A stretch of 64,000 bases of DNA from CADEED01 sp963839685 (GCA_963839685.1 CAWIVS010000001.1:1-64000); one strand, 5' to 3'; shown: positions 44,854 to 54,258, counted from the first letter of the stretch. The notes: a model not told the origin generated them from the letters alone. Made by a program: numbers and translations.

Positions 44854-46407
44854 CTACTCCGGAGCGGTCGGCTCCGGCGCGATCTGATCGGGCGGCGGCC
44901 CGCCGAGACCCGGGATCCGCTCGGCCTTGCCATTGACCTTGAGCTCGCCCTTCTTGTATTCGATGTGGCTGACGAGCTTGTCACCTTCGCGTTTCGCATA
45001 TCCCTGGTCGACCATCAGCCCGGCACCGGTGGCGCCGTTGGGGAATTTCTCGACCAGCTTCTGGGCGCATTCCACGGTGAAATCGGCTTCGACCTTGTTG
45101 AGCCACGCCATGGAGCCCGGGGCGAAGTCCGCCTGGTCCATTCCTTTGAAACGCAGTACGCCCTTGATGACGCCCTCGCCCTGCGGCGTCACGACGCCGA
45201 TTCGATCGACGACGAATTCCGGATCGTGCTTCAGCAATGCGAAACCGTGTTCCTTGATGGGAGTCATCATGGCGGCGTCCACATCCGCCACCGTCGACAC
45301 GCGCTTGCTGTAGGCGGCCTTGATCCCGGCCATCAGCTTGTCGAGTGTCCCGGCATGCAAGCGGCGCAGCGTGAAATCGTAGTGCATCTCGTCGATGTCG
45401 AACTGGAGATCGGCGAGTGCCGAGTTTTTCAGTTTGCCGGTGCCCAGTCTGGCGCCCACGTCCATGAATCCGTCATCGACCGACGAAGTCACCTGGTATT
45501 TGATGCCCTCGATCGTGGTCTCGACCTTGTCAGCGCCCACGGCAAGAATTTTGTCGATGGCGAACTTGTAGTCAGCCTCGTACACCTCCCCCTGCACACG
45601 TTCGCTCTCGCCGACCAGGGACATGTCAGTCAACACCAGCTGCTCGGCGGTCGCGGGATTGTTGGCTTCGATGCGCGGCCATTCACCCGTCATGTCGAAG
45701 TCATCGAGATTCTTCGAGTAGCCGATATCGAGCTGGTAGTCATCGTAGGAAACCGTGCCCGCACCGTCCGGCAACTTGACGGTCTGGCCGTCACCCGACA
45801 ACCGCGTGCTGCCACCGCCGAAGAAACCGACGCGCGAGCTGATACGCACCGGCTCGTCCGTGCCGAAGTTGTCGATCAGCTTCTTGCGGATGTCTTCGCT
45901 GAGCACCACCCTGGTGTTGACGCGGGCAATGCCGAGGCTCGCCGGCCAAAGCACCGGGCCGTGCAGGATTTCGTTACGCAGCGTGAAGCGGAACGGGGCC
46001 ACTGCGGCGGTCGGGGCCTCGGATGATTCCGCCTCGGGCGCTTCTGCGCTACCGGATTCCGCGCCTGCCTGCTCACCGGCCTGCCCGGCTATTTCGGCAG
46101 CGGCAGCACGCTGCGCCTCTTCACTTGTCGCAGCCGTTGCTTCGCGTTTCTCGATTTCCGCGAGAACGGTGGCGGGATTTATCGCCTTCATCCACGGGCC
46201 GAGTAACTCGAAGGTTACTTCCTGCTCCGATCGGAACCAGCCCGCAGTCCACTTGCGCTCGACGATGCTCAGGTATGGCGCTTCCTGGACGAGTCGGTCG
46301 AGGCCGGCGTTGACGCGCTGTTCGGCGAGCCGGCCGATGCCCCACGGCGCCACCACCACCACCACCAGCAGGACCAGGACGACGAGCAATCCAACAATTT
46401 TCTTCAC
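44854..46407 (-). CDS. YdgA/DUF945 family envelope protein
   Basis: A 517-residue protein with an N-terminal membrane anchor (GLLVVLVLLVVVVVAPWGIG) and a large extracytoplasmic beta-rich region with the DUF945 start pattern VNAGLDRLVQEAPYLSIVERKW and FRSEQEVTFEL. An Ala/Glu-rich insert covers about residues 90-135. The C-terminus is Pro-rich. E. coli YdgA belongs to this family and its role is poorly defined, perhaps linked to envelope lipid transport. It lies between murU and lipA on the same strand. Confidence 0.82.
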   Translation of the reverse strand: MKKIVGLLVVLVLLVVVVVAPWGIGRLAEQRVNAGLDRLVQEAPYLSIVERKWTAGWFRSEQEVTFELLGPWMKAINPATVLAEIEKREATAATSEEAQRAAAAEIAGQAGEQAGAESGSAEAPEAESSEAPTAAVAPFRFTLRNEILHGPVLWPASLGIARVNTRVVLSEDIRKKLIDNFGTDEPVRISSRVGFFGGGSTRLSGDGQTVKLPDGAGTVSYDDYQLDIGYSKNLDDFDMTGEWPRIEANNPATAEQLVLTDMSLVGESERVQGEVYEADYKFAIDKILAVGADKVETTIEGIKYQVTSSVDDGFMDVGARLGTGKLKNSALADLQFDIDEMHYDFTLRRLHAGTLDKLMAGIKAAYSKRVSTVADVDAAMMTPIKEHGFALLKHDPEFVVDRIGVVTPQGEGVIKGVLRFKGMDQADFAPGSMAWLNKVEADFTVECAQKLVEKFPNGATGAGLMVDQGYAKREGDKLVSHIEYKKGELKVNGKAERIPGLGGPPPDQIAPEPTAPE

Positions 46408-46417
46408 GTGTGCCTCC

Positions 46418-47098
46418 CTACGAAACTCTTGCGGCCGTCAGCTCGGCATCGAGAGCCTGCAGTCGCTCGATCGTGCCGACGTCGAACCAGCGGCCCGAGT
46501 GCAACTCGCCGCTCAACGCGCGCGCCGCGATCGCCCGGCGCAGCAACGGCAGCAATGGAAACTTTCCCGGTGTACACCCGGCGAAAAATTCCGGGCGATA
46601 GATGCCCACTCCGGAATACGTATGCCGCAAACCCTCGCCGTCCGCCACCCAGCCGTTCTCGAGCAGAAAATCGCCGCGCGCATGCTGCGGCGGATTCCGC
46701 ACCAGCACCAGGTGGGCCAATGATTCCCGCGGAGGATCGCGGTGCAGGGCACCGAGGTCGATATCGGTCCAGACATCGCCATTCACAAGCAGGAAGGGCC
46801 CGGATCCCAGCAGCGGCAGCGCCCGGAAAATGCCGCCGCCCGTTTCGAGCGCTTCGGGGCGTTCATGGCTGTACGTTATGGCAAGCCCAAACTGCGCGCC
46901 GCTGCCCAGCGCGCTTTCGATCCGGTCGCCCAGCCAGGCGGTGTTGATGACCACTTCGCGAAAGCCGGCATGCCCAAGACGCTCGAGGTGGTACTCGATG
47001 AGCCGCTTGCCACCAACGCGCAGCAGTGGTTTGGGCTCCGCATCGGTCAGCGGACGCATGCGTTCGCCACGTCCCGCGGCGAGGACCATGGCCTTCAC
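46418..47098 (-). CDS. murU: N-acetylmuramate alpha-1-phosphate uridylyltransferase
   Basis: A 226-residue nucleotidyltransferase that converts MurNAc-1-phosphate and UTP to UDP-MurNAc in the recycling path that bypasses de novo (fosfomycin-sensitive) synthesis. Motifs: MVLAAGRGERMRPLT, EPKPLLRVGGK, ETGGGIFRALP, LLVNGDVWTDID. It overlaps amgK by four bases, the known recycling partner, so substrate hand-over is likely. The alternative, glucose-1-phosphate thymidylyltransferase-like enzymes, is less likely given the context. Confidence 0.93.
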   Translation of the reverse strand: MKAMVLAAGRGERMRPLTDAEPKPLLRVGGKRLIEYHLERLGHAGFREVVINTAWLGDRIESALGSGAQFGLAITYSHERPEALETGGGIFRALPLLGSGPFLLVNGDVWTDIDLGALHRDPPRESLAHLVLVRNPPQHARGDFLLENGWVADGEGLRHTYSGVGIYRPEFFAGCTPGKFPLLPLLRRAIAARALSGELHSGRWFDVGTIERLQALDAELTAARVS

Positions 47099-48519
47099 TT
47101 GGGTTTGCGCCGGGCAAGTCGGCGTTTGCGGAGCCGTGTTGCGCGTGATGACTTCAGCCTGACGCGCGAGTTTTTAAGTCTGGCCACGCGTGCGCGTCGC
47201 GCGTTTCGCGACACCCTGGGCCTGCGCTTCGACACCGCCCTGAGCTTCGATATCGACCTGCGTTTCGTAGCGACTTTGCGCTTCACGGTGACTTTGCGCT
47301 TCACAGTGACCTTGCGCTTCACAATGACCTTGCGCCTCACCGCGACCTTGCGCTTCACCGCGCTCTTGCGTTGCTGCGGCGGCTTGCGCCGTTTTGTCCT
47401 GCGCGCCGCGACGGCGCGGCGTCTGGCGCTGGCCGCGCGCGCCTGGGCACGCAGCGTTTCACGCGTATTGGCGCCGGCAAGCTGCGGGGCGATGCGCCAT
47501 TCCAGCCAGCGACCGAATTCCACCAGCTCCGGATAACGACGGCAGGCGTCGAGCACGTAACTCAGCACCAGCGGCAGATCGTCGAGATAGGCGACCTTGC
47601 CGTCGCGATGCCACAGCCGGCAGAAGATGCCGAGCACCTTCACGTGACGCTGCACGCCGACAAGATCGAACCAGCGAATGAACTGGTATTCGCTGTCGCC
47701 GACGTTCGCGCCCAGGTTACCCAACACGCGCCGGTAGCCCTTCACCCAGCGTTCCACGCGCTCGCGCGACCAGCTGATGTAGCAATCCTTGAGCAGCGAC
47801 ACGAGATCGTAGCCAATGGGTCCGCGCAAGGCATCCTGGAAGTCGATGACTCCCGGGCCGCCCTTGTCCATCAAGGATCGGGACAGCACCATGAGGTTGC
47901 GCGAGTGATAGTCCCGGTGCACGAATACCTGCGGCTGCAACATCGCTTCGTTGATCAGGAACTCGAAGGTCACCGTGATCAACGCCCGTTCCTCGGGAGT
48001 CAGCTCGAGTCCGAGATGTTTGCCGAGGAACCATTCGGGCATCAGGTTCAATTCGCGTTCCAGCGGTTCGCGGTCGTATGGCGCCAGCTGTTGCGAGGCG
48101 CGCAGTCCGCGTACCTGGATGTTGGCGAGCGTGGTCAGCGCATCGCCGTACAGCTTGTCGACTCCGCGACCGGTCTTGAGCAGCGACAGGTACTGTATGT
48201 TGCCCAGGTCTTCCATGACGACGAAGCCGCGGCGCGCATCCGAGGCGTGCACGTGTGGCACGTGCGCGCCGGCCTGCTCGAGCAGCGTCGAGACCTTGAG
48301 ATACGGCGCGATGTCTTCCTTGCCGGGGGGCGCGTCCATGACGACGAGTGTGTCGGCTTTTGGCGCCCATGCCGCGGGGTCGACGTCACCGCGCGAGACG
48401 CGGAAGTATCGCCGGAAACTGGCATCCGCGGATGCCACGCTGATGCGACCGACGCGCCATCCCAGATCGCGTGTCAGCCAGTTCCGAATGAGTGTGAGTC
48501 GTGGGTCGTGCTCGAGCAT
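47095..48519 (-). CDS. amgK: N-acetylmuramate/N-acetylglucosamine kinase with long basic tail
   Basis: A 474-residue anomeric sugar kinase feeding MurU. Core residues 1-345 are APH-like: SADASFRRYFRV, VVMEDLGN, the catalytic loop VHRDYHSRNLMV and VIDFQDALRGPIGYDL. After GANTRETL (about residue 350) comes about 125 residues almost only of Lys, Arg, Val, Ala and Ser, including the repeated six-residue unit KRKVTV, encoded by 18-bp tandem repeats. Typical AmgK proteins are near 340 residues and lack this. The tail resembles histone-H1-like or nucleic-acid-binding tails. The start is 13 bases from the divergent lptD start. Confidence 0.9.
   Translation of the reverse strand: MLEHDPRLTLIRNWLTRDLGWRVGRISVASADASFRRYFRVSRGDVDPAAWAPKADTLVVMDAPPGKEDIAPYLKVSTLLEQAGAHVPHVHASDARRGFVVMEDLGNIQYLSLLKTGRGVDKLYGDALTTLANIQVRGLRASQQLAPYDREPLERELNLMPEWFLGKHLGLELTPEERALITVTFEFLINEAMLQPQVFVHRDYHSRNLMVLSRSLMDKGGPGVIDFQDALRGPIGYDLVSLLKDCYISWSRERVERWVKGYRRVLGNLGANVGDSEYQFIRWFDLVGVQRHVKVLGIFCRLWHRDGKVAYLDDLPLVLSYVLDACRRYPELVEFGRWLEWRIAPQLAGANTRETLRAQARAASARRRAVAARRTKRRKPPQQRKSAVKRKVAVRRKVIVKRKVTVKRKVTVKRKVATKRRSISKLRAVSKRRPRVSRNARRARVARLKNSRVRLKSSRATRLRKRRLARRKPK
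47276..47370 (-). repeat. 18-bp tandem repeat in the amgK tail
   Basis: Five full units (starting at 47276, 47294, 47312, 47330 and 47348) of about TTGCGCTTCACGGTGACC, plus the start of a sixth; the first three differ by one to three bases, the later ones by more. A degenerate unit lies just before at 47258. On the coding strand they give KRKVTV-type hexapeptides. Confidence 0.9.
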
Positions 48520-48532
48520 TCGTATAAGTATA

Positions 48533-50782
48533 GTGCGCAACACTGTGCCAGAGACTTCGATCAAGGTTGCGCTTTGCGGCCTCGGACTTGCGATGCTGCT
48601 CACGTACGAAGTGGCGCAGGCTGACGAGCCGTGTCCGCCCGCCGGCCTTGCCGCGGAGGAATCGCCAACCAGCGAGAAGCCAGCGGACGCCACCGATCCG
48701 GCCAAACTTCCCACCGACATCACTGGCGACAAGGTCGAGTACCAGGTCGATGGCAATCTGGTGCTGTCGGGAAACGTGGTCATGCAGCAGGGCGAGCGCA
48801 AGATTCGCGCCGACCACCTGGAGCTGAATCCGCAGGATCGCAGCGCAAAGTTCCAGGGCGGGGTCGAATACTCGGGTCCGAACCTCGTGGTCAGTGGCAA
48901 CAGCGGCGAATATTCGCCCGCGCTCGGGGCGAATTTTGAAGGCGCCAAGTTCGAATTGCCGGAGGTCGGCGCCCGCGGCTCCGCCACCAATCTGAAAGTG
49001 GACGGCCAGAGCAAGGTCACACTGGACGGAGTCACCTTCACGACCTGCCCCGCTAACCAGGTGGACTGGCAATTGCAGGCAAAGCAGATCGAGCTCGACA
49101 CGCAGTCACGCAATGGCACCGGGCACGGCACCCGGATCGAGTTCAAGGGTGTTCCGCTCATCTACCTGCCGTGGATCACTTTTCCGATTGGCGATCAACG
49201 CAAGAGCGGCTTCCTGTTTCCGGAACCCGGCGGCTCGTCGCGCAGCGGCTTTGAACTGCTGGTGCCTTACTACTGGAACATTCGACCCAATCTCGATTTC
49301 ACCGCGCTGCCGGTCTATTACTCCAAGCGGGGTCTGGATCTGGCGGGCGACTTTCGTTACCTGACGCGCCGGCAAAAGGGCAAGTTCTCGTTCAACTATC
49401 TACCGCACGACGAACTCGCGGATCGCGATCGCACCCGTTTCACGCTGACACACGTCGCGGAGTTGCCGGGAGAGTGGCGCTTCCGCATCGACGCCACCGA
49501 CGTCAGCGACACCGACTACTTCGAGGATTTCGCCCGCGGCCCTGAAGGGACCAGTGTGCCGTTCGCGGAACGGCTGGCCGAGGCGACCTACCGCGACGAG
49601 CACCTCAACCTGCGTGCCCAGGTCCAGGATTTTCAGACCATCGACGAAGCACTCGCCGAGGAAGACCGGCCCTATGCGCGCGCACCGCGCCTGCTGGCGT
49701 CCGGCGACTGGGATTCGCGCGTGCTCGGCGGCCTCGACTACGGCTTCGACGCCGAAGTCGTGAGCTTCGAGCGCGACGTGGGTGTCACCGGCTGGCGCCT
49801 GGACGCCGCGCCGCGCGTGGGATTCGACTGGTCCGGCCCTGGTTACTTCGTGCGCCCCTCGGCGGGTTTCCGCTACACGCAGTACGCGCTCGACGACCAG
49901 GTCCCCGGCACAGATGATTCGCCGACACGCTCGCTGCCGATCGCAACGCTGGACGCCGGCCTGGTGTTCGAACGCATGAACGGATCGCAGGGGCAGCGGC
50001 GCCTGACGCTCGAACCGCGCGCCTTGTACCTCTACACGCCGTTTCGCGAGCAGAGCCAACTGCCGTTGTTCGACACGGGACTTCCCGATCTCAACCTGGT
50101 GCAGTTGTTTCGCACCAACCGCTACGTCGGCGCGGATCGCGTCAACGACGCCAACCAGATCGCGGTCGGCATGACCAGCCGCCTGCTCGACTCCCAATCG
50201 GGCGCGCAATACCTGGCGGTGAGCGTGGGCCAGACGTATTACTTCGAGAATCCGCGCGTGGTGCTGCCGGATGAGCCGCAGGCGAATCGCGATACCTCGG
50301 ACTTCATCGCGCAGGTTTCCCTCACCGCGTACAAGAACTGGAACGTGGAAGCGGGCGTGCAATGGAATCCGGAAGACGACCGCAGCGAACGTTCGCAATT
50401 CCGCCTGCAGTACCGGCCCGCGGGTGATCGCGTCATCAACCTGGCCTATCGCGCGCAGCGCGAGCGCCTCGAACAGGCCGATATCGCCGGCGCCTGGCCG
50501 CTCGGCAAGCGCTGGAACGCCTTCGGGCGCTTTGTCTACAGCCTGCTCGACTCGAAGACCCTCGATGAATTCGCGGGCTTTGAATACAAAGCCTGTTGCT
50601 ACAAGCTGCGCGGCGTGTTGCGACGCTCGGTCTCCAATCGCGACGGTTCCAGCGAGACCAGCTTTTATATCCAGCTGGAACTGAACGGCCTTGCCAGTGT
50701 CGGAACCACCGACGCTTTCCTGGAGCGCGCAATTCGGGGATACTCCCCCGAAAGTTCTGCGGCGAGAAAAGTAAATCCATGA
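48533..50782 (+). CDS. lptD: LPS-assembly protein LptD
   Basis: A 749-residue outer-membrane beta-barrel that inserts LPS together with LptE. The GTG start gives a signal peptide ending EVAQADE. Residues about 55-190 form the beta-jellyroll (LPTDITGDKVEYQVDGNLVL, LVVSGNSGEYSP) that joins the LptA bridge. The rest is the 26-strand-type barrel (FKGVPLIYLPWITFPIGD, SGFLFPEPGGSS). Cysteines near the N-terminus (EPCPPAG, TTCPANQ) and the late EYKACCYKL pair fit the required disulfides. The open frame continues upstream antisense to amgK without conserved features. A TATAAG box at 48523-48528 may be the promoter. surA overlaps the stop. Confidence 0.95.
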   Translation: MRNTVPETSIKVALCGLGLAMLLTYEVAQADEPCPPAGLAAEESPTSEKPADATDPAKLPTDITGDKVEYQVDGNLVLSGNVVMQQGERKIRADHLELNPQDRSAKFQGGVEYSGPNLVVSGNSGEYSPALGANFEGAKFELPEVGARGSATNLKVDGQSKVTLDGVTFTTCPANQVDWQLQAKQIELDTQSRNGTGHGTRIEFKGVPLIYLPWITFPIGDQRKSGFLFPEPGGSSRSGFELLVPYYWNIRPNLDFTALPVYYSKRGLDLAGDFRYLTRRQKGKFSFNYLPHDELADRDRTRFTLTHVAELPGEWRFRIDATDVSDTDYFEDFARGPEGTSVPFAERLAEATYRDEHLNLRAQVQDFQTIDEALAEEDRPYARAPRLLASGDWDSRVLGGLDYGFDAEVVSFERDVGVTGWRLDAAPRVGFDWSGPGYFVRPSAGFRYTQYALDDQVPGTDDSPTRSLPIATLDAGLVFERMNGSQGQRRLTLEPRALYLYTPFREQSQLPLFDTGLPDLNLVQLFRTNRYVGADRVNDANQIAVGMTSRLLDSQSGAQYLAVSVGQTYYFENPRVVLPDEPQANRDTSDFIAQVSLTAYKNWNVEAGVQWNPEDDRSERSQFRLQYRPAGDRVINLAYRAQRERLEQADIAGAWPLGKRWNAFGRFVYSLLDSKTLDEFAGFEYKACCYKLRGVLRRSVSNRDGSSETSFYIQLELNGLASVGTTDAFLERAIRGYSPESSAARKVNP

Positions 50783-52092
50783 TTCATAAGGTATTTTTGC
50801 ACGGTTGGGTGATCGTCCTCGCCGTCTTTGGCGCGCAGGCCGCGTATTCCCAGACGCGCGAAACTTCGAGCTCGGGAGTGCTGCTCGACCGGGTTGCCGC
50901 CACCGTCAACGAAGGCGTGGTCCTGCAGAGCGAACTCGACGAGCAGATGCTCATCATCGCCGCCCGCATGCGCACGCAAAACGTCGATCTGCCGCCGCAG
51001 AACGTCATGCGCAAGCAGGTGCTCGATCGGCTGGTGCTGCAGGAATTGCAGATCCAGCGCGCCAATCGCGCCGGCATCAAGGTGTCCGACGAGACCCTCA
51101 ACAATGCATTGAGCGATGTCGCGCAGCAGAATGGCATCGAGCTCAAGGACCTGCCAGATGTGCTCGCGCAACAGGGCATCGAATATGCCGGTTATCGCGA
51201 ACAACTCCGCAAGGAGCTCTCGATGCAGATCCTGCGCCAGCGCGACGTGGTCGGCCGCATCAACGTATCGCCGCGTGAAATTGATCAGTTCCTCGAGCGC
51301 CAGAAGAAGATGCCGTCCGAGTCGAACGAGTACAACGTGTCGCACATTCTGATCGCGGTACCGCAGGCCGCGACACCGGATGAGCTCGATACGGCGGACA
51401 AGCGAGCCCAGGAGGTCTACGACAAGGCCGTGGGCGGTGAGGACTTCGGACGCCTGGCGGTGCAGTTTTCCAACGCGCAGACCGCCCTCGAAGGCGGATC
51501 GCTGGGCTGGCGCAAGGGACCGGAGCTGCCGACCTTCCTGGCCGAGATGATTGCCGGCATGAAGGCGGGCGACATCACCAAGCCGATGCGTACACCCTCC
51601 GGCTATCACATCATCCGGCTCAACGACATCAAGGGTAATACGCAGGCCATCGTCAACCAGGTGCACGCGCGCCACATCCTGATCAAGACCAACGAGCTGC
51701 AGGACGACGCGACGGTGGAGCAGAAGCTGGTCTCGATTCGCGACCGCATCCTGAACAAGGGCGAGAATTTCGCGGCCGTGGCCTCGGTGGTTTCGGAAGA
51801 TCCGGGCTCCGCGGCCGAGGGCGGCGATCTCGGCTGGAGCAACCCGGGCACATTCGTGCCGGAATTCGAAAAGGAACTTGCGCAGCTGCAGCCCGACGAG
51901 ATCAGCCAGCCGTTCCGCACGCAGTACGGCTGGCACATCATCCAGTTGTTAGGCCGCCGCCAGTTCGACAACACTGAAGACCTGCAGCGCCAGAGAGCCT
52001 TCGCCGCCCTGCGCGAAGCCAAGGCGGATGAAGAAACGGAGCTCTGGCTGCGCCGGCTGCGCGACGAGGCGTACGTCGAGTACAAGCTCTGA
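50779..52092 (+). CDS. surA: Periplasmic chaperone and peptidyl-prolyl isomerase SurA
   Basis: A 437-residue chaperone for outer-membrane proteins such as LptD, encoded just upstream. Signal peptide ends AAYSQ. The N-terminal chaperone module has LDRVAATVNEGVVLQSELDE. Two parvulin domains follow: one from YNVSHILIAVPQ to GYHIIRLND, the second from VHARHILIKTNEL to GWHIIQLLGRR. The C-terminal helix is RAFAALREAKADEETELWLRR. ATG overlaps the lptD stop (ATGA). Confidence 0.96.
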   Translation: MIHKVFLHGWVIVLAVFGAQAAYSQTRETSSSGVLLDRVAATVNEGVVLQSELDEQMLIIAARMRTQNVDLPPQNVMRKQVLDRLVLQELQIQRANRAGIKVSDETLNNALSDVAQQNGIELKDLPDVLAQQGIEYAGYREQLRKELSMQILRQRDVVGRINVSPREIDQFLERQKKMPSESNEYNVSHILIAVPQAATPDELDTADKRAQEVYDKAVGGEDFGRLAVQFSNAQTALEGGSLGWRKGPELPTFLAEMIAGMKAGDITKPMRTPSGYHIIRLNDIKGNTQAIVNQVHARHILIKTNELQDDATVEQKLVSIRDRILNKGENFAAVASVVSEDPGSAAEGGDLGWSNPGTFVPEFEKELAQLQPDEISQPFRTQYGWHIIQLLGRRQFDNTEDLQRQRAFAALREAKADEETELWLRRLRDEAYVEYKL

Positions 52093-53078
52093 AGCCGGCG
52101 CAACAGCCTATCGCTGTTACCGCCGGAGAGCCCGCCGGCATCGGTCCGGACCTGTGCATCGCGCTGGCGCAAGCCAATCTTCCCGCTGACCTGGTCATCA
52201 TCGGCAACCATGCGCTGCTCGCCGAGCGCGCGCATCTGTTGGGCAGCGATACCCGGCTGGAACCCTACCAACCGGGCGCCACCGAGATGCCCGGCCCCGG
52301 TGTCCTGCGCGTGCTCGATGAGCCACTGGGCGCACCGGCAATGGCCGGCCGCCTCGATACGGCCAATGCGCGCCATGTGCTCAACCTGCTGGATCGCGCC
52401 ATCGACGGCTGTACGTCGGGCGAGTTCGCGGCCATGGTCACCGCGCCGGTACAGAAGAGCATCATCAATGACGCCGGCGTGCCCTTCACCGGCCACACCG
52501 AATACCTCGCCGATCGCACGCACGCCCGTCAGCCGGTGATGCTGCTGGCGGCCGGCAACTTGCGCGTGGCGCTGGCCACCACTCACCTGCCGTTGCGCGC
52601 GGTCGGCGATGCGATCACGCCCGCCCTGCTCGACACCACGCTCAGGATCCTGCACGACGACGTGCGCCGCCTGTGGGGCATTTCGCGTCCGCGAATTGCG
52701 GTGTGCGGACTCAATCCGCACGCCGGCGAAAGCGGGCACCTCGGAGTCGAGGACCGCGACGTGATCCAGCCCGCCATCGAACGCGCGCGCGCCGCCGGCA
52801 TGCTGGTCGATGGTCCGCTGCCCGCCGACACGGTGTTCGTGCCGCGTCACCTGTCTAACTACGACGTGGTCCTGGCCATGTACCACGACCAGGGCCTGCC
52901 GGTCCTCAAACATGCGGGCTTCGGTCACGCGGTCAACGTGACGCTGGGCCTGCCCATCGTGCGCACCTCGGTGGACCATGGCACGGCGCTGGACCTGGCG
53001 GGCACCGGCCGCGCCGATGCCGGCAGCCTGATCGCCGCCACGCAGCTGGCCATCGAGTTCGCGGCGCGTTCCAGATGA
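52089..53078 (+). CDS. pdxA: 4-hydroxythreonine-4-phosphate dehydrogenase
   Basis: NAD-dependent enzyme of pyridoxal phosphate synthesis. The conserved N-terminus PIAVTAGEPAGIGPDL begins about seven residues after 52089, yet no ATG, GTG or TTG precedes it in frame. The only reasonable start is CTG at 52089, overlapping the surA stop as CTGA; this gives 329 residues, the E. coli length. A TTG at 52239 would remove the first 50 residues including this motif. Other motifs: FTGHTEYLAD, VCGLNPHAGESGHLG (metal His), MYHDQGLPVLK and TSVDHGTALDLAGTG. An indel or substitution at the start codon is possible. Confidence 0.92.
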   Translation: MKPAQQPIAVTAGEPAGIGPDLCIALAQANLPADLVIIGNHALLAERAHLLGSDTRLEPYQPGATEMPGPGVLRVLDEPLGAPAMAGRLDTANARHVLNLLDRAIDGCTSGEFAAMVTAPVQKSIINDAGVPFTGHTEYLADRTHARQPVMLLAAGNLRVALATTHLPLRAVGDAITPALLDTTLRILHDDVRRLWGISRPRIAVCGLNPHAGESGHLGVEDRDVIQPAIERARAAGMLVDGPLPADTVFVPRHLSNYDVVLAMYHDQGLPVLKHAGFGHAVNVTLGLPIVRTSVDHGTALDLAGTGRADAGSLIAATQLAIEFAARSR

Positions 53079-53854
53079 TCCTGGCACGCAAGCGTTTCGG
53101 GCAGCATTTCCTGCACGACCTCTCGGTGCTCGACCGCCTGGTGAAGGAGATCGCGCCGCAGCCCGACCAGGCGCTGGTCGAAATCGGCCCGGGACGCGGC
53201 GTACTCACCGAAAGACTGCTGGGACGCGCGCGCACGCTCGATGCGGTGGAAATCGATCGGGACCTGGTCGCCCTGCTGCGCGAGCGTCTCGGCGGCGCCA
53301 CGGGATTCGAGCTGCACGAATGTGATGCGCTGGAATTCGATTTTGCGAGCCTGGCGACACGGCGCTCGCAACGACTGCGCGTCATCGGCAACCTGCCCTA
53401 CAACATCTCCACACCGCTGCTGTTCCACGTCGTCGCCGCCCATGAGCACATCGACGACCTGCACGTGATGTTGCAGAAGGAAGTCATCGACCGGATCGTC
53501 GCGGCGCCTGGCAGCGGCGAATACGGGCGTCTCACGGTGATGCTCGCCCCCTGGATCGAGGCACGTCGCCTGTTCGACGTGGGACCGGGCGCGTTCACTC
53601 CCGCGCCGCGGGTCTGGTCGGCGGTGGCGCGCCTCAAGGTGCGGCGTGAAGCTGCATTCGCCGTCCCCCGGGCGTTCGCGCGCACCGTGTCGGCGGCCTT
53701 CTCTCATCGGCGTAAGACCCTGCGCAACGCGTTGCGCTCCGTGCTGGACACGGAGGCGATCGTCGCCGCCGGCATCGATCCCGGTGTGCGGCCCGAAACC
53801 CTCTCGCCGGCACAATTTGCCGCGCTGGCTGCGCGGGTGGCGGAGCCTGATTGA
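53075..53854 (+). CDS. rsmA: 16S rRNA (adenine1518/1519-N6) dimethyltransferase
   Basis: A 259-residue methyltransferase (KsgA) that dimethylates two adenosines in the 3' end of 16S rRNA. Motifs: RKRFGQHFLHDLSVLDRLV, the SAM loop EIGPGRGVLTERLL, and the catalytic NLPYNISTPLLF. The C-terminal domain has FTPAPRVWSAVARL and FSHRRKTLRNAL. The ATG overlaps the pdxA stop by four bases. Order pdxA-rsmA-apaG-apaH is the E. coli order. Confidence 0.96.
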   Translation: MILARKRFGQHFLHDLSVLDRLVKEIAPQPDQALVEIGPGRGVLTERLLGRARTLDAVEIDRDLVALLRERLGGATGFELHECDALEFDFASLATRRSQRLRVIGNLPYNISTPLLFHVVAAHEHIDDLHVMLQKEVIDRIVAAPGSGEYGRLTVMLAPWIEARRLFDVGPGAFTPAPRVWSAVARLKVRREAAFAVPRAFARTVSAAFSHRRKTLRNALRSVLDTEAIVAAGIDPGVRPETLSPAQFAALAARVAEPD

Positions 53855-53877
53855 TAGTCCGGTATCATCCGGGGCGC

Positions 53878-54258
53878 ATGGAAGAGAGCAACCACAAGAT
53901 TCGCGTCGACGTCGACACCAGTTACCTCGCGGAGCAATCCGATCCGAAGGAACGTCGTTTCGTCTTTTCGTACACCATCACGATCCGCAATGAAGGCAGC
54001 GTGCCCGCACGCCTGCTGACGCGGCACTGGATCATCACGGACTCGAACGGCAAGGTGCAGGAAGTGCGCGGCGACGGCGTGGTCGGTGAGCAGCCGTACC
54101 TCAAGCCGGGGCAACGCTTCCGCTATTCGAGTGGCGCCGTCCTCGAAACCCCCGTGGGCGCCATGCAAGGCAGTTACCAGATGGTTACGGACGAGGGCGC
54201 GCAATTCAACGCGCCCATCGCCGCTTTCCGGCTCGCCATGCCCGGGATGCTGCACTGA
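53878..54258 (+). CDS. apaG: ApaG protein (DUF525)
   Basis: A 126-residue single-domain immunoglobulin-like protein. Family motifs: FVFSYTITIRNEGSVPARLL, RHWIITDSNG, VRGDGVVGEQPYLKPGQRF and MQGSYQMV. Its molecular role is unclear; it is conserved beside apaH and rsmA. The start at 53878 is the family start; an upstream GTG-like extension from 53851 is unconserved. Confidence 0.94.
   Translation: MEESNHKIRVDVDTSYLAEQSDPKERRFVFSYTITIRNEGSVPARLLTRHWIITDSNGKVQEVRGDGVVGEQPYLKPGQRFRYSSGAVLETPVGAMQGSYQMVTDEGAQFNAPIAAFRLAMPGMLH

Noticed and set aside
47276..47370. Regular 18-bp repeats as a CRISPR-like array
   Set aside because: Units are directly adjacent with no spacers and stay in the amgK reading frame, encoding KRKVTV hexapeptides.
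47951..48532. Long N-terminal extension of LptD, and long antisense frames over amgK
   Set aside because: The extension is antisense to amgK, has no conserved features, and precedes a clear signal peptide starting at 48533.
47095..49161. 688-residue version of AmgK starting at 49161
   Set aside because: The extra part is antisense to lptD and lacks any kinase features; MLEHDPRLTLIRNWL at 48519 is the natural start.
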